Positions 24,641-33,902 of a stretch of DNA of 64,000 nt are shown here, piece by piece. A program made the position numbers and the translations under genes. The DNA lies in the NCBI RefSeq assembly GCF_006459125.1, contig NZ_CP041070.1:1550001-1614000 (forward strand), in the 5' to 3' direction. The notes under the pieces were generated by a model, which did not search any database, was not told the DNA's origin, and saw only the letters and a program-made list of their open reading frames with translations. The stretch is from Halarcobacter anaerophilus. Lineage in GTDB: Bacteria; Campylobacterota; Campylobacteria; Campylobacterales; Arcobacteraceae. The stretch's first letter is position 1, and each line of letters opens with the position of its first letter.

Positions 24641-26892
24641 TAGAATGATGACCCCAGTGAGAATTCAAATGATGATGTATCATCGCCTGATTCATCATCA
24701 AGAGGGTTGGCAAATATAAGTTGTAAAGGACCGAAAGGAGAAACCCATTCAAAAAGGGCACCCACACTTGATCTTTGTATATCACTAAGACTATCTTGAC
24801 CGATCATACCGTAATCATAAAACAGTCCCCATCTCATATTCGCATCAGGAATTAAAGGCAAACTAAACTCAATTGAAGTAGCTGCCATCTCTTTGTACGG
24901 ATCCTCTATTTCACCATCGTCATTGTCAGGACCAAAAGCGTAAGATTTAAATCCTCTTAACGATTTTGTCCCTCCAAGGTACAAAGAATCCCCTTGATTA
25001 ATTTGACCGTTATCAACTAAGAAGTTTGCCTGCAATTTATATCTTAATACCCAATCTAAATCAAATCTGTCCTCTAAAGAGTAGAAAGCTTTGAAGTATG
25101 AAGAACTTTTTAGGTATTCAGAATCTCCGCCAAGACCTGCAAATTCAAGAGAAGTACCTACTTTTATACCGCTTGTAGGAAAATAATAGTCATTTGTATT
25201 ATCAAAATTTATATAAGGAGTAATAGAACTTGTTACATAGTCAGTATCTTCATAATATTTTTTTCCAGGAAGTTTTTTAAAATCATCATCATAATCATAA
25301 GTTTCATCTATAAAATCGAGTCTATATCTTGCTCCGGCTTTTAAATTTCTTATAATTTCTCTTCCTAATCCTACAGAGAAACCTTTTACGTCTTTATCTA
25401 AATCATAATCGTCATTATTAATCTCTGTTTTACTATTATGAATATCAATATCTCCATGATATTTACTGTCTCTAATAGCCGGATTTATTATTTTGAATGA
25501 AAGATTAGATCTTCTTTTTGATAAATCTGCAGAAATAGACAATCCTAATCCGGAACCGAAAATATTTCTTTCATTTAATGCGGTATTTATCATAAATCCG
25601 TCATAAGAACCGTAACCACCACCAAGAATAATATTCCCTGTAGGAGCCTCTTTAACTTTTACTACTAGATCCATTTTATCTTTAGAAACTCTTTTTTGTT
25701 CAATTCTTATATCATCAAAAAAACCGCTTCTTTTTAATTTATTTTGAGAATCATTAAAATCAGTAAGAGAGAATAAATCTCCCGGTGCCAAATATATATT
25801 TCTTCTGATAACTCTATCTAAAGTTCTGCTGTTACCTGTAATTTTTACATCTCTAATATATACTTTATCCCCGGGAACAACATTATAAACTATATCAACG
25901 GTACCGTTTTTTTCATCTTTTTTTATATCATATTTAACTTGTGTAAAGGCATATCCAAAATCTGAAATTTTTGTTTTAATATAATCTACATCTCTTCTTA
26001 ATTTTTTAATATTAAAAGTTCTTCCCTCTTTTAATTTCAAATCTTCATATAAGAATTCGGGTTTTATTAAATCTGATTGTACATAAATTTTAATCTTATT
26101 TGTAGTGTATTGAATACCTTCATCAATATAAAAGTCCAAATCAGCTTGATTTGAGGCAAAATCAACTTCTAAGAAAGGATTTTCGACTTTTGCATCAATA
26201 TAACCGTGTTCAAAATAGAGTTCTTGTATTCTTTTACCGTCATATTGTAATTGATCGGCTTTTAACTCTCCGTCATTTTGTGTAAAAAACCAAGAAGCAA
26301 ACTCTTCTTCTTTATTTGCAGTTACTTTTTCAAATTGACTATTTTCTAAATTTTCTGCACCAAAATAATTTACTTTTTTGATAACGATTTCATCACCTTT
26401 ATTTACATTAAACGTGATATAAACAGCATCTTCATTTAGCTTCTCAACTTCTACTTCAACAACCGAGTTTATATACCCTTCTGTTTCCAACTCTTGTAAA
26501 AGCTTCTCTTTTGCCTCTTTTACTCTTTTTGGAGAGTACATAATCCCTTTTTTAAGACCTATTTTATTTTTTACCTCTTCAATATCTTCTTCTCTTGATT
26601 TATATCCCGTAATATCCACATTTGCAATAGAAGGTTTTTCTTTAAAAATAAACTTTAAAACACCATCTTCATTTGCAACTGTAATATCTTCAAAATAACC
26701 ATATTTATAAAAATCTTTTATTGCCTGATTTATTTTAGATACATCAAGTTCTTCACTCTCTTCTATACTAAATGTATCTTTAGCTATTGTCGGTGAGATT
26801 TTTGTTAGATTAATGAACTCTACTGATTTTATTCCCTCTGCATTCATAAAAGATGCAAGAGCAATTGATAATAAGATACCCTTTTTTTTCAC
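24640..26892 (-). CDS. bamA: Outer membrane protein assembly factor BamA
   Basis: A 750-residue protein with a signal peptide (1-18), five POTRA-like repeats (about 20-410) and a C-terminal beta-barrel. It shows the conserved VRGF-like GTKSLRGFKSYAFGP and a terminal aromatic residue (SLGSSF) typical of outer-membrane barrels. It inserts beta-barrel proteins, including LptD, encoded at 49488. It is followed by coupled mqnC and divergent from tyrA. Confidence 0.95.
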   Translation of the reverse strand: MKKKGILLSIALASFMNAEGIKSVEFINLTKISPTIAKDTFSIEESEELDVSKINQAIKDFYKYGYFEDITVANEDGVLKFIFKEKPSIANVDITGYKSREEDIEEVKNKIGLKKGIMYSPKRVKEAKEKLLQELETEGYINSVVEVEVEKLNEDAVYITFNVNKGDEIVIKKVNYFGAENLENSQFEKVTANKEEEFASWFFTQNDGELKADQLQYDGKRIQELYFEHGYIDAKVENPFLEVDFASNQADLDFYIDEGIQYTTNKIKIYVQSDLIKPEFLYEDLKLKEGRTFNIKKLRRDVDYIKTKISDFGYAFTQVKYDIKKDEKNGTVDIVYNVVPGDKVYIRDVKITGNSRTLDRVIRRNIYLAPGDLFSLTDFNDSQNKLKRSGFFDDIRIEQKRVSKDKMDLVVKVKEAPTGNIILGGGYGSYDGFMINTALNERNIFGSGLGLSISADLSKRRSNLSFKIINPAIRDSKYHGDIDIHNSKTEINNDDYDLDKDVKGFSVGLGREIIRNLKAGARYRLDFIDETYDYDDDFKKLPGKKYYEDTDYVTSSITPYINFDNTNDYYFPTSGIKVGTSLEFAGLGGDSEYLKSSSYFKAFYSLEDRFDLDWVLRYKLQANFLVDNGQINQGDSLYLGGTKSLRGFKSYAFGPDNDDGEIEDPYKEMAATSIEFSLPLIPDANMRWGLFYDYGMIGQDSLSDIQRSSVGALFEWVSPFGPLQLIFANPLDDESGDDTSSFEFSLGSSF

Positions 26893-26936
26893 AGTAATCC
26901 TTATACTTATTATTTCAAAGCTAGAATATATCTAAA

Positions 26937-26965
26937 TTAACTTTATAGGATGATTAAGATATAAT
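26937..26965 (+). promoter_or_regulatory. Probable tyrA promoter
   Basis: TATAAT (26960-26965) lies 17 bases after TTAACT (26937-26942), a partial match to the -35 consensus. It is placed about 35 bases before the tyrA start. Confidence 0.5.
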
Positions 26966-26999
26966 CCTCTTCTAAAAACAAAATTGTAAAGGTAAAAAA

Positions 27000-27830
27000 T
27001 TGAATATAGGTATTATTGGACTCGGTCTGATGGGCGGTTCCTTGGCAAAAGCCTTAAAAAAATATTATATAGCAGAGAAAATTTACGGATATGCCAGAAG
27101 TGAAAAATCAAAAACAGAGATAGAAGAATTAAATTTAGTTGATGAATTGGTTGATATCAAAACAATTAAAGAAAAGTGTGATTTAATAGTTTTAGCAATT
27201 CCTGTTGATAATATTATCTCAATGATTCCTCAATTTTTAGATATAAATGAAAAGACTACAATAATGGACTTAGGCTCAACAAAAGAGTTTATTATAGAGA
27301 ATGTTCCATCTTCAATCAGAAAAAACTTTATTGCGGCACATCCAATGACAGGTACTGAAAAATCAGGACCTAAAGCAGCAATTGATGATTTATACGAAGG
27401 GAAAACAGTTGTTCTTTGTAATTTGGAAGATAATGATAATCTGCATGTAAATAGAGCTTTTAAAATTTTCCAAGAAATTGGTATGAGAATTGTTGTTATG
27501 GACGCAAATGAACATGATGTTCATGCTTGTTATATGTCTCATCTTCCCCATGCCATATCTTTTTCATTGGCAAATACCGTAATGAGCAGAGAAGATCCTA
27601 AATCAATTATTGCACTTGCAGCAGGTGGTTTCAAAGATATGAGTAGGGTGGCAAAATCAAGTCCTAAAATGTGGTCCGATATTTTTAAACAAAACAGAAA
27701 AAATCTTCTTAATGCTATTGATCAATTTGAAATTCAGATGAAAGAAGTAAGAGATATGGTAGAAAACGAAAAATATGAAGATTTAAAAAAATGGATGAGA
27801 AAAGCCAACTCTTTGCATGAGATACTTTAG
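27000..27830 (+). CDS. tyrA: Prephenate dehydrogenase
   Basis: A 276-residue NAD-dependent enzyme of tyrosine synthesis converting prephenate to 4-hydroxyphenylpyruvate. It has the Rossmann motif GIIGLGLMGGSLAKAL (3-18), HPMTGTEKSGP (about 113-123) and HDVHACYMSHLPHAISF (about 171-187). The start is TTG at 27000 with AAAGG seven bases upstream. No closer ATG fits the family N-terminus. It ends overlapping folP tail-to-tail by four bases. Confidence 0.94.
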   Translation: MNIGIIGLGLMGGSLAKALKKYYIAEKIYGYARSEKSKTEIEELNLVDELVDIKTIKEKCDLIVLAIPVDNIISMIPQFLDINEKTTIMDLGSTKEFIIENVPSSIRKNFIAAHPMTGTEKSGPKAAIDDLYEGKTVVLCNLEDNDNLHVNRAFKIFQEIGMRIVVMDANEHDVHACYMSHLPHAISFSLANTVMSREDPKSIIALAAGGFKDMSRVAKSSPKMWSDIFKQNRKNLLNAIDQFEIQMKEVRDMVENEKYEDLKKWMRKANSLHEIL

Positions 27831-27848
27831 AGTATCTCTACGCTTTTT
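27819..27848. terminator. Shared terminator between tyrA and folP
   Basis: GAGATAC-TTTAGA-GTATCTC forms a perfect 7-bp hairpin spanning both stop codons, followed on + by TACGCTTTTT. It can serve both convergent genes, although the - side lacks a strong T run. Confidence 0.6.
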
Positions 27849-28972
27849 ATTGCTTCTTGTAATTTTATAGCTTGATAATGCTCTTTTACATCATGACATC
27901 TAATAATTGAGGCACCGTTATTTATTGATTCAAGGTGAATTGCCAAAGTACCGGGTAATCGTTCTTCTATTTTAGAAGGAACTATCATATCAATCAAAGA
28001 TTTTCTACTAGCTCCTATTAAAAGTTCATATCCAAAATGTTTAAAATGTTCCAAATGTTTTAGTAAAAGAAGGTTATGTTCCAAACTTTTTCCAAAACCT
28101 ATACCCACATCAAGAATAATATCCTCTATACCGAAACTTTTTGCTTTTTCAACTCTTTGTTCCAAGAAATCATTAACTTCTACTATTACATCTTCATATT
28201 GAGGATTTTTTTGCATATTTTTAGGGTCACTTTGCATATGCATAATAACAACTTGCGCATTATATTGGGCACTTAACTTACAAACTTCATCATTTTGTAA
28301 ACCTGTTATATCATTTACGATTTTAAATCCGCAATCAAGAGCATACTTTAAAACTTCGGGTTCATAAGAGTCCAAAGAAAACTCTGCTTTTTCATAAAGT
28401 TTTTGTTTTCCAATTAAATCTAAAATAGGTTTTAACCTTGATAATTCCTCTTTAGGTGAAACAGCTTGGCTTCCCGGTCTGCTTGAAACTCCCCCTAAAT
28501 CAATAATATCAGCACCCTCATTAATCAGCTTTTCTATATGAGCTACTGCATCTTCGCCTTTAAATCTACTTTTATAAAAGAAAGAGTCGTCATTTGCATT
28601 TACAACACCCATAATTTTGTTTTTATACTCTTTTTGATTTATAAAAGATTTAAGTTTTAAAGCAAGATCTTTTAAACCGAAAGGTTGAGATAACTCTTTT
28701 TTACTTAAAATCTCAAAATGTTTAGTTGTTCCTATTAAAACAGCATCAACAATTTTTTCGCTAGCAATTATAACTCCGCTTGGAACTGCCAAATCAGCAC
28801 CGATGGATAAAGCATCTTGTTTAAGGATATTTGCAGCTCCAACATGAAGCTCTTTTATATACAAAGCATGAAGTTTTGATTTTTTATCTAAAATTGAAAC
28901 ACCGCTTTTATCGCAACCTAATTTGTTAAAAAGCTTTTTTATCTCTGTTGTAGAAACTTTATATAATTTCAT
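27827..28972 (-). CDS. folP: Dihydropteroate synthase
   Basis: A 381-residue enzyme joining pterin pyrophosphate with p-aminobenzoate. The catalytic TIM barrel occupies about 118-381, with IMGVVNANDDSF, GADIIDLGGVSSRPGS (pterin loop), NDITG, VIMHMQ and GASRKS. An N-terminal extension of about 110 residues is typical of Campylobacterota FolP. It is last in the rppH-lysC-hobA-holB-folP run; holB ends one base before it. Confidence 0.95.
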   Translation of the reverse strand: MKLYKVSTTEIKKLFNKLGCDKSGVSILDKKSKLHALYIKELHVGAANILKQDALSIGADLAVPSGVIIASEKIVDAVLIGTTKHFEILSKKELSQPFGLKDLALKLKSFINQKEYKNKIMGVVNANDDSFFYKSRFKGEDAVAHIEKLINEGADIIDLGGVSSRPGSQAVSPKEELSRLKPILDLIGKQKLYEKAEFSLDSYEPEVLKYALDCGFKIVNDITGLQNDEVCKLSAQYNAQVVIMHMQSDPKNMQKNPQYEDVIVEVNDFLEQRVEKAKSFGIEDIILDVGIGFGKSLEHNLLLLKHLEHFKHFGYELLIGASRKSLIDMIVPSKIEERLPGTLAIHLESINNGASIIRCHDVKEHYQAIKLQEAIKSVEIL

Positions 28973-29605
28973 TTAAACCCTTTTATTTTTATTTAAGAGC
29001 ATAAGAAGTAAAGAAGTTAGAACATTAATAGGTCTGGAATTGAGTTCTAAAAGTTTTATTGATTTTGAAAAAAGATCCAACTCTTTTTGATTTAATTCAA
29101 TCTTTTTAGAATTTATTTTAAATAAAATAGATTCGACTAAACTTTTAGCTTCATTTTTTGTAATTCTTTGATTCTCTTTTAAAAAAGAATAAACATCTTT
29201 TAAATCTAAATTCAAAATATCCAACTCAAGTTCAGCTCTTTTTGAAGCTGTTTTATAAAACTTGTGAGGAATTCTTGAAAAAATAGTCGGAAGAATTGAA
29301 GATTTTGAATTTGTAATTATTATAAAAATGATATTTTTTGGAGGTTCTTCCAAAACTTTCAATAAAGCATTTTGTGCTTCGACTCTAAAGCTTTTACCTA
29401 TTAAGAAGATATATTTTTTTTCATTTGAAGAGATATAAGCCTCTTTTACGGCTGCATGTGCTTGAGCTAATAAAAATTCATCTTTTTGCTCATTTTTTAT
29501 AATTCTTACATTATGTTTTGAATAAAAAGGCAGTAAAGAACTTAAAGTCTCTTCAATATCATTTACTATTAAGATATGAGCAGATTCAATTTTTTTATCT
29601 ATCAT
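28973..29605 (-). CDS. holB: DNA polymerase III delta' subunit, short form
   Basis: A 210-residue clamp-loader protein with the conserved SRC-like segment FRVEAQNALLKVLEEPPKN (about 73-91) and FIIITNSKSSILPTIFSRI. No Walker A is present, as expected for delta'. It is shorter than the E. coli subunit, lacking most of the collar domain, which is usual in this phylum. It lies between hobA and folP, the same order as in H. pylori to my knowledge. Confidence 0.88.
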   Translation of the reverse strand: MIDKKIESAHILIVNDIEETLSSLLPFYSKHNVRIIKNEQKDEFLLAQAHAAVKEAYISSNEKKYIFLIGKSFRVEAQNALLKVLEEPPKNIIFIIITNSKSSILPTIFSRIPHKFYKTASKRAELELDILNLDLKDVYSFLKENQRITKNEAKSLVESILFKINSKKIELNQKELDLFSKSIKLLELNSRPINVLTSLLLMLLNKNKRV

Positions 29606-29624
29606 ATAAGAGTGTTATCCAATT

Positions 29625-30176
29625 TTAATTTTCTACATTTATATCTGCAAAAAGTGCAGCACTCAAAGTTTTGTTAAAAAGTCTGAACATTTGTAAAAGT
29701 TTCATATCTAAAGCTTCATCAGTTGTTTTTAGATTAAAAGCATCTTGAATCTCTTCATCAAAAATCCAAAGAAATGAATTCTTTGTAAATTTAGGAAGAG
29801 TTGCTCTTACATCATTACTTTTCCCTATATACCAAAAACAGTAACCGTTAGGAAAAGAGATGTTTAACATATCTTTTATAAAACTGATATCATCTTCTGT
29901 TTTTAAACTATCTAAATCTTTGTAAAAAGATTTAAAGTTATAAAAAGGTAAAAAAGGTCTGTTTTGTTTATGTGAATTTAAATTTGTCAAAATATATTTT
30001 AAAAACCAATCTCTTTCACTATCAGTTATTATAAGAATCGAACAACCTTTATCCAAAATATTTACAATAGATTTTGATACTAAAGGAACCCATTCATATT
30101 TTTTCTCCTCCAACCAAGGAGAGATAAGTCTATCTTCCCTAATTGTATCAACAGTCCAATTTAAAAATTCTTGCAC
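29625..30176 (-). CDS. hobA: DnaA-associated replication initiation factor HobA
   Basis: This 183-residue protein matches HobA by its opening FLNWTVDTIREDRLISPWLEE (WTVDTIREDR, 7-16), the ILIITDSERDWFL block and its place between lysC and holB. HobA tetramers bind DnaA domain I and promote initiation complex assembly; the family is confined to Campylobacterota, so it is a strong taxonomic marker. The start is GTG 30176, eight bases after the lysC stop. Confidence 0.92.
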   Translation of the reverse strand: MQEFLNWTVDTIREDRLISPWLEEKKYEWVPLVSKSIVNILDKGCSILIITDSERDWFLKYILTNLNSHKQNRPFLPFYNFKSFYKDLDSLKTEDDISFIKDMLNISFPNGYCFWYIGKSNDVRATLPKFTKNSFLWIFDEEIQDAFNLKTTDEALDMKLLQMFRLFNKTLSAALFADINVEN

Positions 30177-30184
30177 TTTTTAAC

Positions 30185-31396
30185 CTACTTATCCAAATTA
30201 TATGCACTATGAAGAGCTCTTACGGCTAATTCTGCATATTTTTCTTCAATTATCATAGAAATTTTTATTTCACTTGTTGAAATTATTCTTATATTTATAT
30301 TCTCATTTGCCAAAGTACTAAAAGCTTTTGAAGCAACACCCGTATGAGTTTTCATACCCACTCCTACAATTGAAACTTTACAAATAGTGTCATTATAATC
30401 TATTTTTTCAGCTTCTTCTTTAAATCTAGCCATTACTTTTTTACAAGCTTCCCAATCTCCTCTAGGAATTGTAAAATCTAAATCGGTTTTTCCGTCTCCA
30501 CCTCTTGTTTGTACTATCATATCAACATTAATATTTGCATCCGCAAGTGCCGTAAAGATTGTTGAAGCAATTCCAGGTCTGTCAATTACTCCATACATTC
30601 CTACTCTGATTTGGTCTCTATCTAATGCAATACCGCTTACAATAGCTTTTTCCATAATATTCTCTTCCTTAGTTATTAATGTACCTTCAACTTCCGGTGT
30701 GAAGCTACTTCTTGATATCAAATTTACGTTTAATTTTTTTGCCATTTCAACAGATCTATTCTGTAGTACTTTTGCTCCCAGACTTGCGAGTTCAAGCATT
30801 TCATCATAAGATATTTTATCTAGTTTTTTTGCTTTTGGCTCTATTCTTGGATCAGTAGTATAAATACCGTCAACATCCGTATAAATTTCACAAACATCAG
30901 CTTCAATTACACCAGCAATAGCAACGGCAGTCAAATCAGAACCGCCTCTACCTAAAGTTGAAACTCTGTTTGTATCTTGTGTCACACCTTGAAAACCTGC
31001 AACAATAACAATCTTACCATCTGAAATAGCTTTTTTTAAGTTTGAAGGATCAATATCTTCAATTCTTGCTTTTGTATGTAAGCTATCTGTAATAATACCT
31101 GCTTCTCTACCGCTCATTGATGTAGTAGAGTAGCCTTGTTCATTTAATGCTATAGAAAGCAGAGCAGAAGTTACCCTTTCACCTGAACTTAATAACATAT
31201 CCACTTCACATGGATTGGGAGTTTTTGAAAAACTATGTGCATACTCTAATAATTTGTTTGTTTCTCCACTCATTGCAGAAACAACAGCAATTACATCATG
31301 TCCTTCATCTTTTATTTTTTTTATAATATTTGCAACATTTTGAATTCTCTCAAGTGTTCCTACACTTGTACCGCCGAATTTTAATACTTTTAACAT
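30185..31396 (-). CDS. lysC: Aspartokinase
   Basis: A 403-residue enzyme phosphorylating aspartate, the first step to lysine, threonine, methionine and diaminopimelate. It has KFGGTSVGT (6-14), the GRGGSDLTAVAIA kinase block and two C-terminal ACT domains (about 265-400) for feedback control. As a single-function form it lacks a homoserine dehydrogenase part. It lies in a tight operon between rppH and hobA. Confidence 0.96.
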   Translation of the reverse strand: MLKVLKFGGTSVGTLERIQNVANIIKKIKDEGHDVIAVVSAMSGETNKLLEYAHSFSKTPNPCEVDMLLSSGERVTSALLSIALNEQGYSTTSMSGREAGIITDSLHTKARIEDIDPSNLKKAISDGKIVIVAGFQGVTQDTNRVSTLGRGGSDLTAVAIAGVIEADVCEIYTDVDGIYTTDPRIEPKAKKLDKISYDEMLELASLGAKVLQNRSVEMAKKLNVNLISRSSFTPEVEGTLITKEENIMEKAIVSGIALDRDQIRVGMYGVIDRPGIASTIFTALADANINVDMIVQTRGGDGKTDLDFTIPRGDWEACKKVMARFKEEAEKIDYNDTICKVSIVGVGMKTHTGVASKAFSTLANENINIRIISTSEIKISMIIEEKYAELAVRALHSAYNLDK

Positions 31397-31400
31397 TTTC

Positions 31401-31898
31401 TTAAATATAACCCTCTTTTCTAAAATATTTTAATACCTGTTTATAAACTGTTCTTTTAAAAAAAGTGATATAGTCATAAACTCTTTTTGTGGGTACAAAC
31501 TTATAATCACTAAATTCCGGTATTTCAGTATTAATATTAATTTTTGCACCTTTTTTTAATTTAACCAAATAGTACTTTTGTATTTGTCCATCAAATGGAT
31601 ACATTTTTTTTGCAATAGCAGGTGGAAAATCATAACTTACCCATTTTGGGTATTCTGCTATAATTTCTATCTCTCTTGTTCCAATTTCCTCTTCCAATTC
31701 TCTAAGAAGAGCCTGTTTTGGAGTCTCTCCTTTGTCAATTCCACCTTGGGGAAATTGCCAAGCATTTTCAACATCTGTTCGTGAAGCAATAAAAAGTTCA
31801 CATTTCTCAGGATATTTAGCCGATAATACAATTGCTGCAACATTCGGTCGATAATTTTTCTCATCTTTTGTTTGTTCTTTGTTTTCTTTATCAGTCAT
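31401..31898 (-). CDS. rppH: RNA pyrophosphohydrolase (Nudix)
   Basis: This 165-residue enzyme has the complete Nudix box (GGIDKGETPKQALLRELEEE begins near residue 52, ending EIG), preceded by WQFPQ. It fits RppH/NudH, which removes 5' pyrophosphate from mRNA and dinucleoside polyphosphates. The N-terminal charged extension (MTDKENKEQTKDEKN) is short and specific. First gene of the lysC operon, divergent from hemW. Confidence 0.92.
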   Translation of the reverse strand: MTDKENKEQTKDEKNYRPNVAAIVLSAKYPEKCELFIASRTDVENAWQFPQGGIDKGETPKQALLRELEEEIGTREIEIIAEYPKWVSYDFPPAIAKKMYPFDGQIQKYYLVKLKKGAKININTEIPEFSDYKFVPTKRVYDYITFFKRTVYKQVLKYFRKEGYI

Positions 31899-31953
31899 AA
31901 ATAATAATTCCCTTATAATTAGCCCAAAATTATAATAAAATTAGGATTAAAAA

Positions 31954-33015
31954 TTGCTTTTGTATATACATATACCGTTTTGTGACAGTAAATGCCACTA
32001 TTGTGCTTTTAACTCGTACACCGATAGATTTCATTTAAAAAAAGATTATATGAGTGCGTTAAGAAAACAACTACAATTTGAACTAGAAAAAAATTCAGAA
32101 AAGAAGAGTATAGAAACTGTTTTTATAGGAGGAGGAACGCCAAGTACAATAAAAACTGAAGAGTATGAAAAACTCTTTGAAATATTGACTCCTTATTTGC
32201 AAAATAATTGTGAGATTACGACAGAGTGTAATCCCAATTCCGCAACAAAAAAATGGCTTGAAGGTATGAAAAAATTAGGAGTAAACAGAATTAGTTTCGG
32301 AGTACAAAGTTTCAATGATGAGAAGCTAAAAAAGCTAAATCGTGCACATAACAGTAAAGGAGCAATAAATGCTATACAAAATGCAAAATGTATAGGTTTT
32401 AATAGTATTAACTGTGATATAATTTACGGAGTCCAAGGAGACTCTTTTGAATTGCTGAAAAAAGATTTTGATATGATTTCCCAACTTAATATTGAGCATT
32501 TAAGTGCATACTCTTTGACTTTGGAAGAGGGTACTAAATTTTTCAATAAATCTGAAATAAAAATTGATGATGAAGAATTATCTTATAAAATATTTGAATA
32601 TCTAAAAAACAAAGGTTTTAAACAGTATGAAATCTCTAATTTTTCAAAAGAAAAAACTTATGAGTCCAAACATAATTATGGATATTGGCAACATAAAAAT
32701 TATCTTGGAGTAGGGGCAGGTGCAGTAGGTTTTATAGATAATAAAAGATTTTATACAAAGAAAGGTTTAGAAGAGTATATTTCAAACCCTTTAGAGTATG
32801 AGATAGAGCTTTTATCAAAAGAAGATATTATTGTCGAAAAAGTGCTTCTAGGTTTTAGATGCAGTAACGGCTTTAAAAAAGATATCTTAAATCAAAAACA
32901 ACTATCAAAAGTTGAAGAGTTAAAAAAAGAGAAAAAAATTGAAGAAAAAGAAGGCAGAATTTTCAATAAAAACTTTTTATTAGCCGACGAATTAGCTCTT
33001 TATATATTAGAGTAA
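31954..33015 (+). CDS. hemW: HemW-type radical SAM protein (HemN-like)
   Basis: A 353-residue radical SAM protein: IPFCDSKCHYCAF (7-19) carries the CxxxCxxC cluster. FIGGGTPST and NRISFGVQSF follow. It lacks the N-terminal extension and extra residue pattern of true coproporphyrinogen dehydrogenase HemN, so it is more likely the heme chaperone HemW. It starts with TTG 31954, AGGA seven bases upstream; the YIHIPFC opening matches the family. It is followed by prmC after 46 bases. Confidence 0.9.
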   Translation: MLLYIHIPFCDSKCHYCAFNSYTDRFHLKKDYMSALRKQLQFELEKNSEKKSIETVFIGGGTPSTIKTEEYEKLFEILTPYLQNNCEITTECNPNSATKKWLEGMKKLGVNRISFGVQSFNDEKLKKLNRAHNSKGAINAIQNAKCIGFNSINCDIIYGVQGDSFELLKKDFDMISQLNIEHLSAYSLTLEEGTKFFNKSEIKIDDEELSYKIFEYLKNKGFKQYEISNFSKEKTYESKHNYGYWQHKNYLGVGAGAVGFIDNKRFYTKKGLEEYISNPLEYEIELLSKEDIIVEKVLLGFRCSNGFKKDILNQKQLSKVEELKKEKKIEEKEGRIFNKNFLLADELALYILE

Positions 33016-33061
33016 TGAAAATTTTTATATAATAAATACTTTTAAAAGGCAAAATTATAAA

Positions 33062-33886
33062 ATGACAATAAAAGATACAGTTAGAAAATATTCTCAAAAA
33101 CTAAAATATGTTACGCATATTCCTGCAAAAGAAGTTGAAATACTTATCGGTTTTTTGCTTGAAAAAAACAATATTTGGCTTCATTTGAATTATAACAATG
33201 AATTTGACAAAGAAAAAGAGCTTGAAAAACTAATCAATAAAAGAGCTTCTGATTATCCTCTTGAATATCTTATAAATAAAACCTCTTTCTACGGCGAAAG
33301 TTTTATTGTAGAGGAGGGGGTTTTAATTCCTAGACCCGAAACTGAACTTCTTGTAGAAAATGCCGTTGAGATACTCAAGAACAGAAATTGCAAAACAAAA
33401 GTTTTGGAAATAGGTACGGGAAGCGGAATTATATCTATAATGTTAGCTCTATTAATAAAAGATATAGAGATAATTGCCGTGGATATAAATGAAAAAGCTT
33501 TAAGCTTAGCCAAGAAAAATGCCAAAAAGCATAAGGTAAGTGATAAAATAGATTTTAGATTAAGTAATCTATATGAAAATGTAGAAGAAGAGGATATTTT
33601 TATGACTATATCAAATCCTCCATATATTGCAAATAGTTATAAACTACCTAAAAATGTTCAGTATGAACCTAAAAATGCACTTTTTGGAGGAGAATCAGGA
33701 GAAGAACTTTTAAAAAAGATTATAGAAAAAAGTTACGAAAAAGGAATTACTTATTTACTCTGTGAAATGGGATATGATCAAAAAGAGGCTTTAGAAAAGT
33801 ATTTTAAAGAGCTAAACATAAAAGAGTATAGCTTTTATAAAGATTATGAAAAGTTTGACAGAGGCTTTACAGTTAAATATAAATAA
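33062..33886 (+). CDS. prmC: Release factor glutamine methyltransferase
   Basis: A 274-residue SAM-dependent enzyme methylating the GGQ glutamine of release factors. It has an N-terminal helical domain, VLIPRPETELLVE (about 83-95), the SAM loop VLEIGTGSGIIS (about 113-124) and the catalytic NPPY motif (SNPPYI, about 184-189). The 3' end runs close to prlC, whose ATG at 33903 lies 17 bases on. Confidence 0.95.
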   Translation: MTIKDTVRKYSQKLKYVTHIPAKEVEILIGFLLEKNNIWLHLNYNNEFDKEKELEKLINKRASDYPLEYLINKTSFYGESFIVEEGVLIPRPETELLVENAVEILKNRNCKTKVLEIGTGSGIISIMLALLIKDIEIIAVDINEKALSLAKKNAKKHKVSDKIDFRLSNLYENVEEEDIFMTISNPPYIANSYKLPKNVQYEPKNALFGGESGEELLKKIIEKSYEKGITYLLCEMGYDQKEALEKYFKELNIKEYSFYKDYEKFDRGFTVKYK

Positions 33887-33902
33887 AAGGAGAAAAGATA
33901 AT